This document shows, one piece after another, positions 33,714 to 45,431 of a stretch of DNA of 64,000 nt. Below the pieces are notes generated by a model that searched no databases, was not told the origin of the DNA, and worked only from the letters and a program-made list of their open reading frames with translations. Within the stretch, counting starts at the first letter, position 1. The number at the start of each line of letters is the position of its first letter. The position numbers were made by a program, and so were the translations under genes. This DNA is from Eupeodes corollae (lineage: Eukaryota > Arthropoda > Insecta > Diptera > Syrphidae): assembly GCF_945859685.1 (NCBI RefSeq), contig NC_079147.1:61844946-61908945 (forward strand), in the 5' to 3' direction.

Positions 33714-34460
33714 TGTTAACTACTTTATAAGCAATTTAAGACTGCGTGATAGCCCTCCAAACGTTAAGGAAGCCTTACGTAGATCGGACGCTCATAAATA
33801 GGAAGAAGCAATGAAAAATGAATTTGAATCTCTAAAAACGAATCAAACATGGGACCTTGTTCAGTTGCCACACAGCCGTCAGGAGAAGATTTATGTACAT
33901 GGGGCAACCCTTACTTTTTGAAGATGTTTCAAGTGGGAAAATGGTTTGCAGATTAAAGAAGGTTATCTACGGATTGAAGCAAGCTGGACGCGAATGGAAC
34001 AGCAAGTTAGATAAAACACTTGAGTCTCTTGGATTTATGGCATTGAGGCGGCCACAAAGGAAGCAGTACAATTGCGGCGTCTGATTAAAGAGGTTGGATT
34101 CAGTTGTGCGTTAGGAGTCCCTACCCTATTAAATGGTGATAATTTAAGCGCGCAACAATTAGTTAAAAATCCAGTATTTCATTCAAGGTCAAAACATATA
34201 GTCAGTAAATATCATTATATTAGACAAAATTATAACAAATCATTAATAATTTTAAATTTTGTTCCATCTAATGACATGGTTGCAGATGTTTAAGAAAAAT
34301 TTTATTGAAATCAAAACATGAATATTTAACTTGGAAACTTGGATTATTAAATTAAAATTGATTTATATTATTTAAAGGCACTGTTTTAAGAGATAGTATT
34401 AGAAATTGAATTAGTACTTTTATTACAACATTGGCAACACAGTACCTTTTGCTATAATTT
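33714..34460 (+). pseudogene. Ty1/copia pol remnant, right part (RT-RNase H)
   Basis: Continuation of the copia element cut by the gypsy insertion. Pieces in order are SPPNVKEALRRSDAHK then EEAMKNEFESLKTNQTWDLV (start of copia RT, 33,750-33,860), with a premature stop in front of EEAM. Next comes RLKKVIYGLKQAGREWNSKL (33,951-34,010), the RT block before the catalytic YVDD box. The sequence then jumps to EAATKEAVQLRRLIKEVGF, so the YVDD box and the front of RNase H are deleted. SRSKHIVSKYHYIRQ and VPSNDMVADV at the end (to 34,293) are the usual copia RNase H C-terminus. Frameshifts and deletion make it dead. Confidence 0.87.
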
Positions 34461-34860
34461 TGTTATGTAAACTTTTTTTTCCGTTTGAATTATTTTTACT
34501 TTGAACTATGTTAACTTAGTTGCTAAATACAATCGTGTTGAAGTGGATGTGTTCCGAGTCTTATTCTTATTTTTCTAACATTTTTCAATAAAAAACGTTC
34601 TTACATTTAATGAAGGCATTAGCAGGATATCTGGATACAACCTTAATTACTTCACCATCCAATAATTGGTTAAGATCAGAATTTTGAAACTTAGATACAG
34701 TTCGCATATCGGTGTCTTTTTACTTGCAACACATGTAGTTAAATACTGCTTTCGTGAGGAAAATTCTAACTCCCGAATAGAATTAAATATGACATCTCTA
34801 AATTATAGCAGAACTCAATGAGTACATTAAAATATTGAGTTGTTTAATTGTGTTCAGAAT
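34461..34860. other. No gene recognised
   Basis: AT-rich sequence after the copia pol remnant. It may include copia 3' LTR, but no second LTR is available to compare. Confidence 0.4.
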
Positions 34861-35216
34861 ATTTGACAATCAAAAATGTATCTTTAATTTTTTTTAGATT
34901 TTCGAAAATATTTTTTGTTTTATTACAATAATACTCGAGTCAAAAACCATTTCTTGATATTTTTTGTTGTTTTTGTAGATTTTCATGTTTTTTATGTTTT
35001 TTTAAAAGGTTTTTTATTTGTAATAAAAACTGTCATTTTGATTTTTCAAAAAATTTACCAGATATCGAAAACTTTGTTTTTCGTTGCATTATTTTGGAGA
35101 CGGATTCATTTTATCTTTCGTAAAATATTTAAGGTGACAATTATTTGTTTTTAATTTTTCCGATATACAAAAACAGTTAATTGATTTTTTTTCAAAATGA
35201 TATTAGTTTGGTATCA
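34861..35216 (+). repeat. A/B repeat family, module B' (left part)
   Basis: The same block order as 20,880-21,410: TTTTTATTTG..AAAACTGTCA, GATATCGAAAACTTTG, TTCGTTGCA, AAGGTGACAATTA, then TTTGGTATCACTT. It ends exactly where RTE sequence begins at about 35,217. The family resumes at about 36,745. Confidence 0.75.
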
Positions 35217-36744
35217 CTTCTTATTCTACTGCACCGCCCTATGATTGTGCTTTCAAACACTTTCCAGGCCGGAGCATTTGTTTCCATGCGCTCAACGTGA
35301 CCCAGCCAAATTAGTCGTTGGACTTTTACCCTTCTACCTAAGTCTACGTCGCTATACAGCCCGTACATGGTGATTTCATCCGCTTTTGTCATAGTCCATG
35401 CCTTTGCACTGTAAAGCATCAGGACGGGGATGATGAGGGTCTTATATATACAATTTGGTTCCTCGAGAAATGGCTTTGCTACTCAATTGCTTTCTTAGCG
35501 CAAAGAAACAGCGGTTAGTAAGAGTTATTCTTCGTTTGATCTCAGCGCTTGTCTTGTTACTGTGTTTATAGCGGAGCCTAGATAGACGAAGTCCTTGACT
35601 ACGTCAAATAACGTCTGTCGGTGTATACTTACAAAAGCCATATTGACATCACGCTGAGTTCTTTCGATTATGTCAATGTCATCAGCATATGCTAGACTTT
35701 TGAAAGATAGTGCTTCTAGTGTTGACGTGTGAGCTCTGCACTATTCTTTCAAGTACGATGTTAAAAAAGTGGCATATCAGCGCATCACCTTGTCTAAAAC
35801 CTTTTTTGACATCGAAAGGTTCTGTTAATTTTTGTCCAACCTTTATTTAGCAGCATGAATTTTCCATTGTTATCCTGCACAAACGGACGATTTTGGCAGG
35901 ACATTGTTCTATACATTGTTCTTGGGTTTTTCCAGGATCTGCCGTAATGTGAATATTCGAACATATTTCCAGCTGCTTTGAAGAGCTTGGCATTCAAGCC
36001 ATCCGCTCCAGCGTCTTTATTAGACTTCAGCTTAGATTTAGCAATCTTTACCTCGTCCAAGTCGGAAAGACGGGATTGTTGGCTTTCATCGTCTAGGTTG
36101 AATGGATCATTCTACCTGACAGCGGAATTTGGTTCGTATTCGCCGTTATACAGTTTGCAGAAGTGGTCCTTCTATATCCTCAATATTGACTGCGGTTTCA
36201 CTATGACGATTCCATTTTCGTCTTTGAAGCTTTTGTTTCGAGGTTTATGTACTAACTTGTGAATGTCGTTTCACCTTCTCATAAGACTTTTAATCTTCAT
36301 TGCTGCTTTTGAAACTCTCAACATTTTCGACAGCACCATTCTCATGCTCTCTCTTTTCCTCCTAAGAAGTCGTGGTTGCTCTCTCCTCTTCTGCTCATAG
36401 ATCTCGTGAGGTTCCTTGTTGGTGGCTGCTTGAAACCCAGCACGCAGAGGCGGCTTTTCTAATTGCATCTTGGCAATGATGCCACTGGTTCTCGATAAAT
36501 TGTGTTGGCGGCAGAGAACTTCGAGAGAGGTTAGTTGTAAATCGCTCGCAGAAGGATTTGGCATTCTCTTGTGATTGTAGCCGTTCGACGTTGTATCTTC
36601 TTCCTGCATCTCTCTGTTTTGCCTTGAGTCTGGAAACACGAAGCGCAACCTTGGCTACAACGAGATAGTGGTCCGTGTCGATGTTAGCTCCTCAGAAAAT
36701 TCGGACATCCAGGATGATGGAAGCGTGCTGAAAGCGTATATCCA
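35217..36744 (-). pseudogene. RTE-type LINE fragment (copy 2)
   Basis: Minus-strand remnant related to the RTE at 12.6-15.65 kb. From high to low coordinate it has the endonuclease end (IDTDHYLVVAKV), a linker of Lys/Arg-rich sequence (36,648-36,271; YEQKRREQPRLLRRKRESMR) and an RT front (36,060-35,794; KSKLKSNKDAGADGLNAKLF, which copy 1 lacks). Then KKGFRQGDAL, IVLERIVQSS and a degraded core region follow, and a C-terminal piece (35,419-35,215; QRLIWLGHVERMETNAPAWK). Frameshifts and a deletion around the catalytic box inactivate it. Both ends are truncated, and no TAAG tail is present at the low-coordinate end. Confidence 0.85.
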
Positions 36745-36840
36745 TATCTCTCTCCACAAACTTTTTATTTAGACTCAAGAGACCTTAAAACGTCAAGAAA
36801 TGTCAAAATTTTAAATTTGAAAAATCAGACCGATTACTCG
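36745..36840 (+). repeat. A/B repeat family, module B' (right terminus)
   Basis: This matches the terminal part of module B' (compare 21,660-21,738): TTTTATTTAGACTCAAGAG, then AATGTCAAAATTTTAAATTTG, AAATCAGACCGATTACTCG. It follows the RTE copy 2 directly. Confidence 0.75.
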
Positions 36841-37880
36841 TACAATATTTTCTTATATAAAGTTAATAAAAGTTGAGGTGAGAGACCCGACCAATTTCGA
36901 TCCAAAATATACAGTCATGTCTCGGTCTTTACTTTTAGGTTTACCGATACCTAGACTTTTCTTGTTTAATCTCAGTTTTAGTAAAACATGATTAAATAAA
37001 AATGTGTGCAGCTCATTATTTATGTTCTTACAAAACTAGTTGAATCAGCCAAATTTTAAACTTTTTCTATCTGTTAAAAAAATTCCGACGATGAAGGACA
37101 TTCAAGTATTCAAGAAACTAAACGGTTCAGACGTTTCCGAGCTACATGATTAAAAATTAATTGTATTTAACTTTCAAATATGTGAATTTTGAGATTATGT
37201 TAATTTTTGGAATATATCATTAGTTAAGTCTATTGCTGTTCCCATTATAAATTAATATTCATTATCACCCAAAAGCTTAAATAAATAGTTGAAAAAGTCA
37301 TTTCAACTTGAAGTTGGGGATGGTATTTCAAATTTAGTGAAATATTAACTTCATATTCTTTATAAAATCAATCAAAATCTCTCTAAACAGAAATTATGTG
37401 AGATTAATTCTTAAAAAAGTGAAGTATTTACATTTGTTCACCAAAAGACCTCATTTCGGTTCATAATTTTTGATTTCGTTTGAAATTTGCGTGAATTATT
37501 TCCCGTTGCCAAATAGGGCTAAGTGCTAATATTTTAAAGTGTGGGCCGAATACAAATTGCTTTTTTAAAATGAATATTGCATGTGCTAATTTCTGTATTG
37601 GTACAAACAAACATTGCCATTAATTATATAACATGTTACCCCAAATCATCAAGATCTTGTTTATAGGTTTGGACCTTAGCACGGATTGATTGGACGATAT
37701 TGGCTTTAAAAGACTAAAACGTTGTCGTATTTGGCATAACATTGATTTCAAATTTTCCCTATAAATTTTAAAAATTGCATCGCAGCTCCAAGGTAACCAA
37801 TTTATATAGTCACGAAGGCTGATAGCACGAATTTGGAATTAAGTGCTTAAAAAATTTGTTCAATCACAGTTAAGAAACAA
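36841..37880. other. No gene recognised
   Basis: AT-rich DNA without coding motifs or obvious repeats. Confidence 0.5.
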
Positions 37881-37885
37881 TAAGG

Positions 37886-37905
37886 TGAACTTAGGTTAGG
37901 TTAGG
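37886..37905 (-). repeat. LINE 3' tail with (CCTAA)3
   Basis: The plus strand reads CTTAGGTTAGGTTAGGTTA. On the element's own (minus) strand this is three CCTAA units ending the 3' UTR of the LINE upstream of it. Confidence 0.7.
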
Positions 37906-37997
37906 TTATAGTGACTGTCCAAGATGGAACGGACACACTTAGGCCAGTTTAATGGCCCATTGTGATACCACATGAATCTTGAGGCTTCCTCCTAAGC

Positions 37998-40362
37998 TCA
38001 ATGGAACCAGTTAGAGTCCCTTACGAAACGTGAGAGGTTGATTATACCGATATGATTTAGATCGTTTAGATCGTTAAAGAAGAATTCTCCTAGGTAATTC
38101 TTGCGTTTTCGAGCTAGAGCAGGGCATGTGCAGAGAAGATGAAGAACCGTTTCTTCCTCTTCCTCGTCCATACAGCTTGTGCAAAAGTCATTTGAGAATA
38201 CGCCTAGTCTCATAGCGTGCTTTCCTATTAGACAGTGTCCGGTTATGATACCTATTATCGAGCTTATATGCGATCTGCTTAGAGAGAGCAAGCACCTTGA
38301 ACGTTTTAAATCCAGTGTTGGCCAGATATTTTTTGTGGCTTGACACGTGGTTATGTTGGTCCACCTGGTGCCTGCCCTCCTCACAGCGTCTTGCATTAGT
38401 AGCAGTTTACAAGAAGCGATTGGTATGCCAGTACTTGTCAAACGTGGTAGGATGGGCTGTACTGTACCGTTCCTGGTGAGTTCATCTGCCTTACAGTTAC
38501 CTGGAATGTCTCTATGGCCCGGCACCCAGCAAAGGTGAATATTAAACTGTTGCGCCAACTCCATAAGAGATGATCGACAGTTATGGACTGTTATAGAGTT
38601 TGTAGAGACTGAGTCCAGAGATTTGATAGCCGCCTGGCTATCGGAGAAAATACGGATATCAGATGTTGATATCACGTTTTCTTTGAGCCAAGACAAGACT
38701 TCCTTAATCGCCAAAAGTTCCGCCTGGAACACGCTACAATGATTGGGAAGGCGGAATGAGAGACTTAATTTCAGTCGTTCAGAGTACACACCACCACCAA
38801 CCCCTTCTTTGGTCTTTGAGCCATCTGTGTAAAAGTGGATTGACTCATCCTCTTAGAATGTCCTATCCTCCCAAAAAGATCTGGTAGGTATAGAAATCTG
38901 GAAATTCCTGTCGAATTGTAGTTGGGGGATGGTGTAGTCTGTGTGCTTTGGAATTGATTCTAAGTACCTTAGAATTACGGAGTGGCCAATGTTGTTGTTA
39001 GTCCACTGCGACGAAGCATTGAGGCGAATAGCAGAGCTTGCAGCTATTTGTTAACTAAATATTTCAAGAGGTGTAAGGTAGAGCAAGGTGTCCAGTGCCG
39101 CAGACGGGGTCGTGCGAAGCGATCCGCTTATACATAGGCAGGCTGAACGTTGAACTTTATTTAACTTATCCCTGTTTATACCTTTCTCTAAAGCAGTCCA
39201 CCATACTGCTACACCGTACGTTAAAATCGGTCTGATTACCGATGTGTATAGCCAATTCGTGATTCTGGGTTGTAAACCCCATTTATTACCAATAGCTTTT
39301 TTGCAAGAAAAGAGAGCTACAGTAGCTTTTTTAACTCTTTCCTGTACGTTGCGTTTCCAATTTAGTTTTTTGTCTAAGACAAGACCTAGGTATTTGGCCT
39401 CGTCTGAGAATTCTAATTGGATTCCTTTAATGTAAGGAGGGTTGACAAATGGAATTTTGTATCTCCTCGAAAATAAGACCAGATCGGTTTTGTAGGGGTT
39501 AACCCCCAGTCCACACCGATCAGCCCAGAGTATTAGTCTGTCCAAGGCATTTTGTAAGAGTTCTTTTAGGATATTAAGATGCTTTCCTGAAACTGCTATA
39601 GCAACGTCGTCCGCATAGGCTATCACTCTGAAACCCTCCGCATCCAGACTAGTTAGGATTTCATTCACCACTAGGTTCCAGAGGAGAGGGGATAGAATAC
39701 CACCTTGTGGTGTCCCTCTACTAACGAATCGTCTGCTAGAAGAGTTGCCCAGTTTTGAATTAATTATTCTGCTAGTAAGCCTTAAATGAATTAACTCCCG
39801 AAGAGAACTCTCTACATTAAGAGATATCAGTGCAGAAGTGATTGCAGATGTGTCCACGTTGTTAAAAGCACCTTCGATGTCAAGGAAAGCAACCATAGTG
39901 TACTCTTTATGATGGAGGGAATATTCGATGGTGCGTACTAAAGTGTGTAACGCTGTTTCCACCGATTTACCCTTACAGTAAATGGATATCAATCAATCTT
40001 TCCAGGGTCTTAAGAAGGAATGATGATAGACTTATAGGTCGTAATTCTTTAGGATTGACTTGGGAGCATTTACCTGCTTTAGGTATAAAAACAACTTTAA
40101 CTTCTCTCCATGCCGAGGGAACATGGACCAGGTAAAGACAGCTAGTAAAAATTGCCTCAAGGATTGGTGCAATTATATCAGAAGCTTTTTGTAATTCTGC
40201 TGGTATTATTCGATCTGGTCCTGCAGCTTTAAATGGTTTGAAGCTGTTGAGAGCCCATTGTACCTTATCCTTGAACTTAGCCCTGTAACTCCTATTGTTG
40301 ACTGAAAACTTGTTACCAGCCACTTTTTCGGAGAAAAAACCAAACTCTATAAATGGATGCAC
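37998..40362 (-). pseudogene. RNase H-bearing LINE (LOA/R1-like), 5'-truncated
   Basis: Non-LTR retrotransposon polyprotein. The RT front is at 40,362-39,973 (FKAAGPDRIIPAELQK, PISLSSFLLKTLERLI). After a small deletion and frame change, the main RT frame runs 39,992-39,051 with AFLDIEGAFNNVD, SRGTPQGGILSPLLWNLVVN and the catalytic IAYADDVAIAVSG, then AKYLGLVLD. The same frame continues after an in-frame stop at 39,051-39,053 and a second stop near 38,856. Next is RNase H (FYTDGSKTK, FQAELLAI, IFSDSQAAI, WVPGHRDIPGNCKADE) and a Cys/His tail (CTSCMDEEEEETVLHLLCTC). Clade call from the RT style plus RNase H; LOA is my best guess. It is better preserved than the other LINEs here. Confidence 0.9.
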
Positions 40363-43225
40363 TTGTGGTTAGGCAGGTGACTTTCTTAATTTTTCTAGAG
40401 GGCAAGAGCTCTCAGTGTCAAAATAACATATAATTTAAAAAGCAACTACTAGATGGCTCTCCTTCAATATATCGAGTATCAAATCAACTAAAAAACTCAT
40501 ATTGAAGAAATCGCAGCAAGTATAGACTTTAAAAGGAAATTAAATAATATAAAACAATATGACCAGAGCATTTAAGATTTTACTTAAATTTAAATTTGCC
40601 TAGAAAAAGTTTTATATCCATGCATGTCCTTTTTGATCAAAGAAAGTTTTTTAATAAACGAAATAAATCTAGTTCTTTGCCATACCTCTTTTGTACTTTT
40701 GTCTTCGAAAAAAGTAAAACCTTTCCAATTTCAGGACTATTGCCTTTCAACAAGATAACTCATATACAAAAAAAATAAAACCTACAGAGCCCGCATCCTT
40801 TTGTTACACGGACTTGTGTACCAAAGAACACTTTCATCCAACAAAAACATATTATTTATGTTCAATTTAACACCACCCTGAATTGAATCTGAATCACACA
40901 ATAGCCTGAAAGGCAATACAACTCGAGTGCTAAGAGTAATTTTTCCAAACAACACAACAACAAAAAACCCATATTGTCAATAGATGGATTTCGAATTCAA
41001 TAAAACGCTGGTCATTGAAATCAAAAAAATATCCCATGATGACATCGAGCCTTTTCGATATCCATTTGATATTTTAGTTGTAACGTTGTGTTCATGTTCA
41101 TGTCCAGAGTTCAATACAAAAGCTAAACCATATTATTTTAGTGCTCAGACATATTATAGCCTTTAACTGAGAACAATGTAGTCATATTATTGTTACAAAT
41201 TTCATTTTGGCAATTTGTGTCTAGCTTTTTGATGTGGTTTTGTAATATGAGTACACAAAAAAGTGAAAAAGGTTAAATGTTTTTGAAGTTTTGTTTGTAA
41301 TTGTATATCTTTTTTTCTTTTATCTTTTTACTGACCCTGAATAGAATAATGGGAGGTTAAATAAATGATATTGATAATTTTGAAATTATTTGTAGCCACA
41401 GAGGTTTTTGATATGTGCCAAATCAAAAGTTATTGGAATTTTATGTGAGATGATTTATAATTTCACTTGGTAGACATTGTTTTTAAATAATTTTCTGAAG
41501 GTAGAACGCGATACATAAACCGAATTTACGAGTATTGAGGGAAATTAGTTAAAAATTCAATAATCAGTAAAAAAAAGAAATGCGTATACGCCTCGGTGTA
41601 CAATACAAGATATACATACAAGGTTTCTGTATAAAACCTTTACACAGACAACTTACCCCAATTAAGGATAACAATTCCATAAGGTTACTTGTGGAAAAAA
41701 GCAAATATCTTCAAGATATTTACCCTGAGAGGTGTGAGAAGCTAATATTTCAGTTTAAAGCTTAAGTTTTTTTTTATCTACAAGAATATAAAATAAATCT
41801 TAAATTCAAATAAAATAAAATAAAATTTTATTGAAACAAACACATTTTGAGAACAAAAAATGTTAAGGTTTAAGCCTTGAAGATAAATTCCATTTAAAAT
41901 TCATAAATTATTCACTCTTTTTTCTTGCTTGTTAAAAAATATAAATTAGAAAAACCAAATGCCTTGGAGTAGTTTATGTCTTAAGGTAAAGGGTTTTTGT
42001 TTCCCTTCAAGTGTTCATGTGGTGCAGCAAGTTTGCTTTCATTTACCTGCTTCGGTGCAAGAAAAATCTTAATTATTACATCTCTCAAGAATATACAAAA
42101 AATAAAGTAATTGCTTTAAGATAATTAATCTGCCATAAAATTTTGTTTTTTTCTTACTTTTTTTCCTTCGTTTTCAATCTCTTTAAATTTTCTCAAAACT
42201 TCACAACCATTCACACAATTTTTCTATTTAAAAATCTACGTACAATTTACAAGCGAAAAAATGAAATGCAAAAAATAAAAACAAAATAAGAAACAAGAAG
42301 CAATTTTATTTAAAGCTTTTCTTGGTTCACCCATCATCCTTAAGCCCTAAAGCTGGGAAATCTTCTTAATTCAACGAACAACATCATGAAAACTTTTTAA
42401 TGGATAATTAGTTTTTTTTTCTTCATTATTTATTTCATTTATATATTGGATGTAAAATATATAACGCAACGATTTAGTCGCATCAACTTGCTCTTTGAGT
42501 GTAAATTGAGGGAAGATATTTTTTTTCATTGAAATATGTTTTTCTGTACTGCCCAAGCTTATAATCTCACAATTTAAATGACTTTTGTAACTATTTATTC
42601 GATACAAAAAATTTAGCTTTCTATTAAAAAGAACTCAAAATCTATCTTCAGCTAAGTCATTAGCCTAAGTTTTAAGCCTTTAGTAATTAATGTATTTGTA
42701 AGTGCATTTTATACTGGGTGTTTCTATCGTCGGCTGTATGTGATTTTGGTATCATTTAACTGAAACTTTTAGGGAAAAATTTATTTCGACACAAAATGTT
42801 GGTCCTTTTGAATCTTGCAATCGTTTAATTGTAAAGTAAAATTCAATGTTTGACTTATTTTTCTATAAATCAAATACATGCCTCAATAAAAACTATGAAA
42901 ACCTTGTTAAGTACATAATTAAGTTAGATAAGTAAATATTAAAAAAGTATGTATGCATATTTACTATGTACTTAAGAAGGCAACTACAACTTGTTTTAAT
43001 ATCATATCGTATAGAAGGTTTGAACTATTTCTATTTGTTGTTATGTAAATGTAAAAGAAATTCAAAAACGAACATCCTTCATGAAGATTTACATGGTAAT
43101 CTTGAATTTTGAAAAGGAAAAGTACTTTAAACGGAAGAAGATACAAATTTAAATTTAATATTCAAATGGAGTAGATACGAAAAGCTTAGAAGACAAATAG
43201 TTTGTAAAATGTGCAATAAGGTATG
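40363..43225. other. No gene recognised
   Basis: AT-rich sequence. Short open frames at 40.6, 41.0, 41.6 and 42.4 kb lack domains and good context. No repeat ends found. Confidence 0.5.
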
Positions 43226-43279
43226 TTTGATGTACACAAAACATTGAAGCCTAAGAGTTTTAATGATAAGTATCACACT

Positions 43280-44430
43280 TAAGTGAGGAGATTTATTCCT
43301 CTGAAAACCTTCCATCGTGCAGATCGTGACACTTTGATTCGTCATTATGTTGCTTTAATAATAGCAATTAGTTTTTCTGGGATGCCCCTTCTCCTCAAAG
43401 CTAACCAGATATACTCTCTTTTAACGCTTTTAAATTCCTTCTCGAAGTCGATCAACATCAGGTGTAGTAGTGGTCGATATTCAACGCACTGTTTAATAAT
43501 GATCCCCAGGGTATTGATATGATCAATACAGGAGGATCCAGCGCGGAATCCTGATTGTTCGGCATCGAGTGTTGCCTCAAGGTGTTCTCTGATGTGCTTC
43601 AGTATGATTTTTGCTATTGTTTTGGCAACGGCAGGTAGAACGTGAATTTCATTATAGTTTTCGTACTTTGTAAGATCTCCTTTTCTTTGGGAGCTTGACG
43701 ATCATTTCCTTCTTCCACTTTCGGTGGTCCAGACTTCTTTAAGCAGCGGATGAATTAGTTCGCTTCATGACGTTGGCGCTGCTTGTAAAAGCTCTGCTGG
43801 AATTCCTTCAAGTCCTTCCGATTTGTTGTTCTTGAGTGCTTTAATTACTGTAACGATCACATCTTTACTGGGAGGTCCTGTGGAGATTCGGGGATTAGTT
43901 TGGTTCGTGCTTCAGAAGGCATCGGCTGCACATTGGTTTAAAATCGAGAAAAAGTGTTCTTTCCACCTTCTGATTTCGTCATCCACCGAACTTATCACAG
44001 TACTTCTTCTTTCACCAGGTGTTGCTTTGAGGTGTGTGCACCGCTCAACTCTTTGGGTATTTTTTCCGCAAATGTGTTGACGTAATTATACTGTCACAGC
44101 GCATACTGCGGTGAACCTCTCTCTTTTTCATGTGGTACAAGGGTACCAGCTCATATCTTTCACAGCATTCCAATGGTGTTCGATGTTGTCATGTACTATG
44201 CTGCTGATTGTTCTCATTTCGTGATACTAGTGGTCCCTGAATTGTTGACGGGTCGTGGGATCCTTTAGTCTGGCGATGTTGAATTTGGGGGCTTGTGTTA
44301 TTTCATTGGATTTTGAACCTGAAGCTGTACGCAATCTTAGAGTACCTATAACTAGGCGGTGGTCATGGTCAAGTTCCATGTCGGCGCCTCTCCTGTTTCG
44401 GACATCCAAGAGACTGCTTCTAAAGTAGTC
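43280..44430 (-). pseudogene. LINE fragment (endonuclease end and RT front)
   Basis: Minus-strand remnant. At 44,409-44,227 the frame LDVRNRRGADMELDHDHRLV is the terminal endonuclease block (normally 'SDHHLV' with the catalytic His), then KFNIARLKDPTTRQQF. Around 43,700-43,500 come pieces of RT: KTIAKIILKHIREHLEATLD, QSGFRAGSSCIDHINTLGII and LMLIDFEKEF (first catalytic Asp region). It ends before the polymerase core box. Frameshifts lie between these blocks. The style resembles RTE-related elements, but the family differs from that at 12.6 kb. Confidence 0.78.
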
Positions 44431-44539
44431 AATAATATATGGGCTATAAAATTCACTTCTCTAATATTTGAGAGTTATAATAACTTCTTTAAGAAGTTGT
44501 TTAAACGTGCTTACTAGAAATAAATCATTCAAACACTGA

Positions 44540-44965
44540 ACAAAAATAACTGCCACCTCGAATACAACATTTTTCATAAAAATTAAAATCTCAATGAAAA
44601 TGCTCAAAATTTGGTAAAAATTGATATTCGATTCTCGTTATCTCATCAATAAATGAAATTATTCCAAAATATTTCATTCCACGCTAAATTTTGTTGTTAA
44701 CGTAAAATAATGGTTATAGAAAAATACACTAATTATTTGTTTACATACGGAATAAAAACATTCAAGTTATGCTAGTAAAATTGGAAATAATTGATTTTCG
44801 ACAAAAAATTTCATTCACAAAAATAGATTTTGTAACCAAAATATTTCATCATATGCAAAATATTATTGGTCAATTTAAGTTAATATCATGTAAAGAAAAA
44901 TTCGTCTGAAAACTTTTTTATGTGGAAGAAGTAATTTCCAACACCAATTTTCAAGAAAGTTAAAA
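44540..44965 (-). repeat. A/B repeat family, inverted module A (diverged)
   Basis: Degraded copy in the A' orientation: AAATTTGGTAAAAATTGAT near the start, then ATGCAAAATATTATTGGTCAATTT and AAAACTTTTTTATG near the end (compare 20,260-20,490). It lacks the GGCTGGGATG terminus. Confidence 0.55.
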
Positions 44966-45430
44966 AGGTGGATACACAAAACTACAGGTCCATTGTATTC
45001 CTCCTCACATTCTCAAACATATGTTCAAACACTTTAGAAAATGGTTATGAAGTTGAATGTGTATATATTGACATTTCTAAAGCTTTTGATCAACCAAGCC
45101 ATGGAATTATTTTATTAAGCTTAAAGCTCTTGGTTTTCGACTATTTTTCTTAGATTGGATCAAATCATACCTTGAAAGCAGATCCTATTAGGTTAAATTT
45201 CAATCTGGTGTTCCCCATGGAAGCTATCTTGGCCCTTTTCTGTTTATATTGTCTAGTAACGAAGTATCGTCATGTCTATGCTCAAGTAAGTTTTTCAATT
45301 TTTGCTGATGACACGAAGGACCTGCCTCCCTATGAACATCATATTTTGCTTCTTCAAATGCAATCTTTCCATCAAAGGCGTGTAAATAATGACTTGATAT
45401 TTTTTCATCACCTTATCTGCTGTCATGTGT
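44966..45430 (+). pseudogene. Jockey-type LINE RT fragment
   Basis: Pieces of RT in three frames: TQNYRSIVFLLTFSNI (block 'NYRPIslLs'), VECVYIDISKAFDQPSHG (first catalytic Asp), WIKSYLESRSY, FQSGVPHGSYLGP, and FSIFADDTKDL (catalytic ADD box at 45,296-45,325). At least two frameshifts separate them. The fragment stops at TA 45,430-45,431, where a Tc1-like end begins. Confidence 0.82.
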
Positions 45431-45431
45431 A

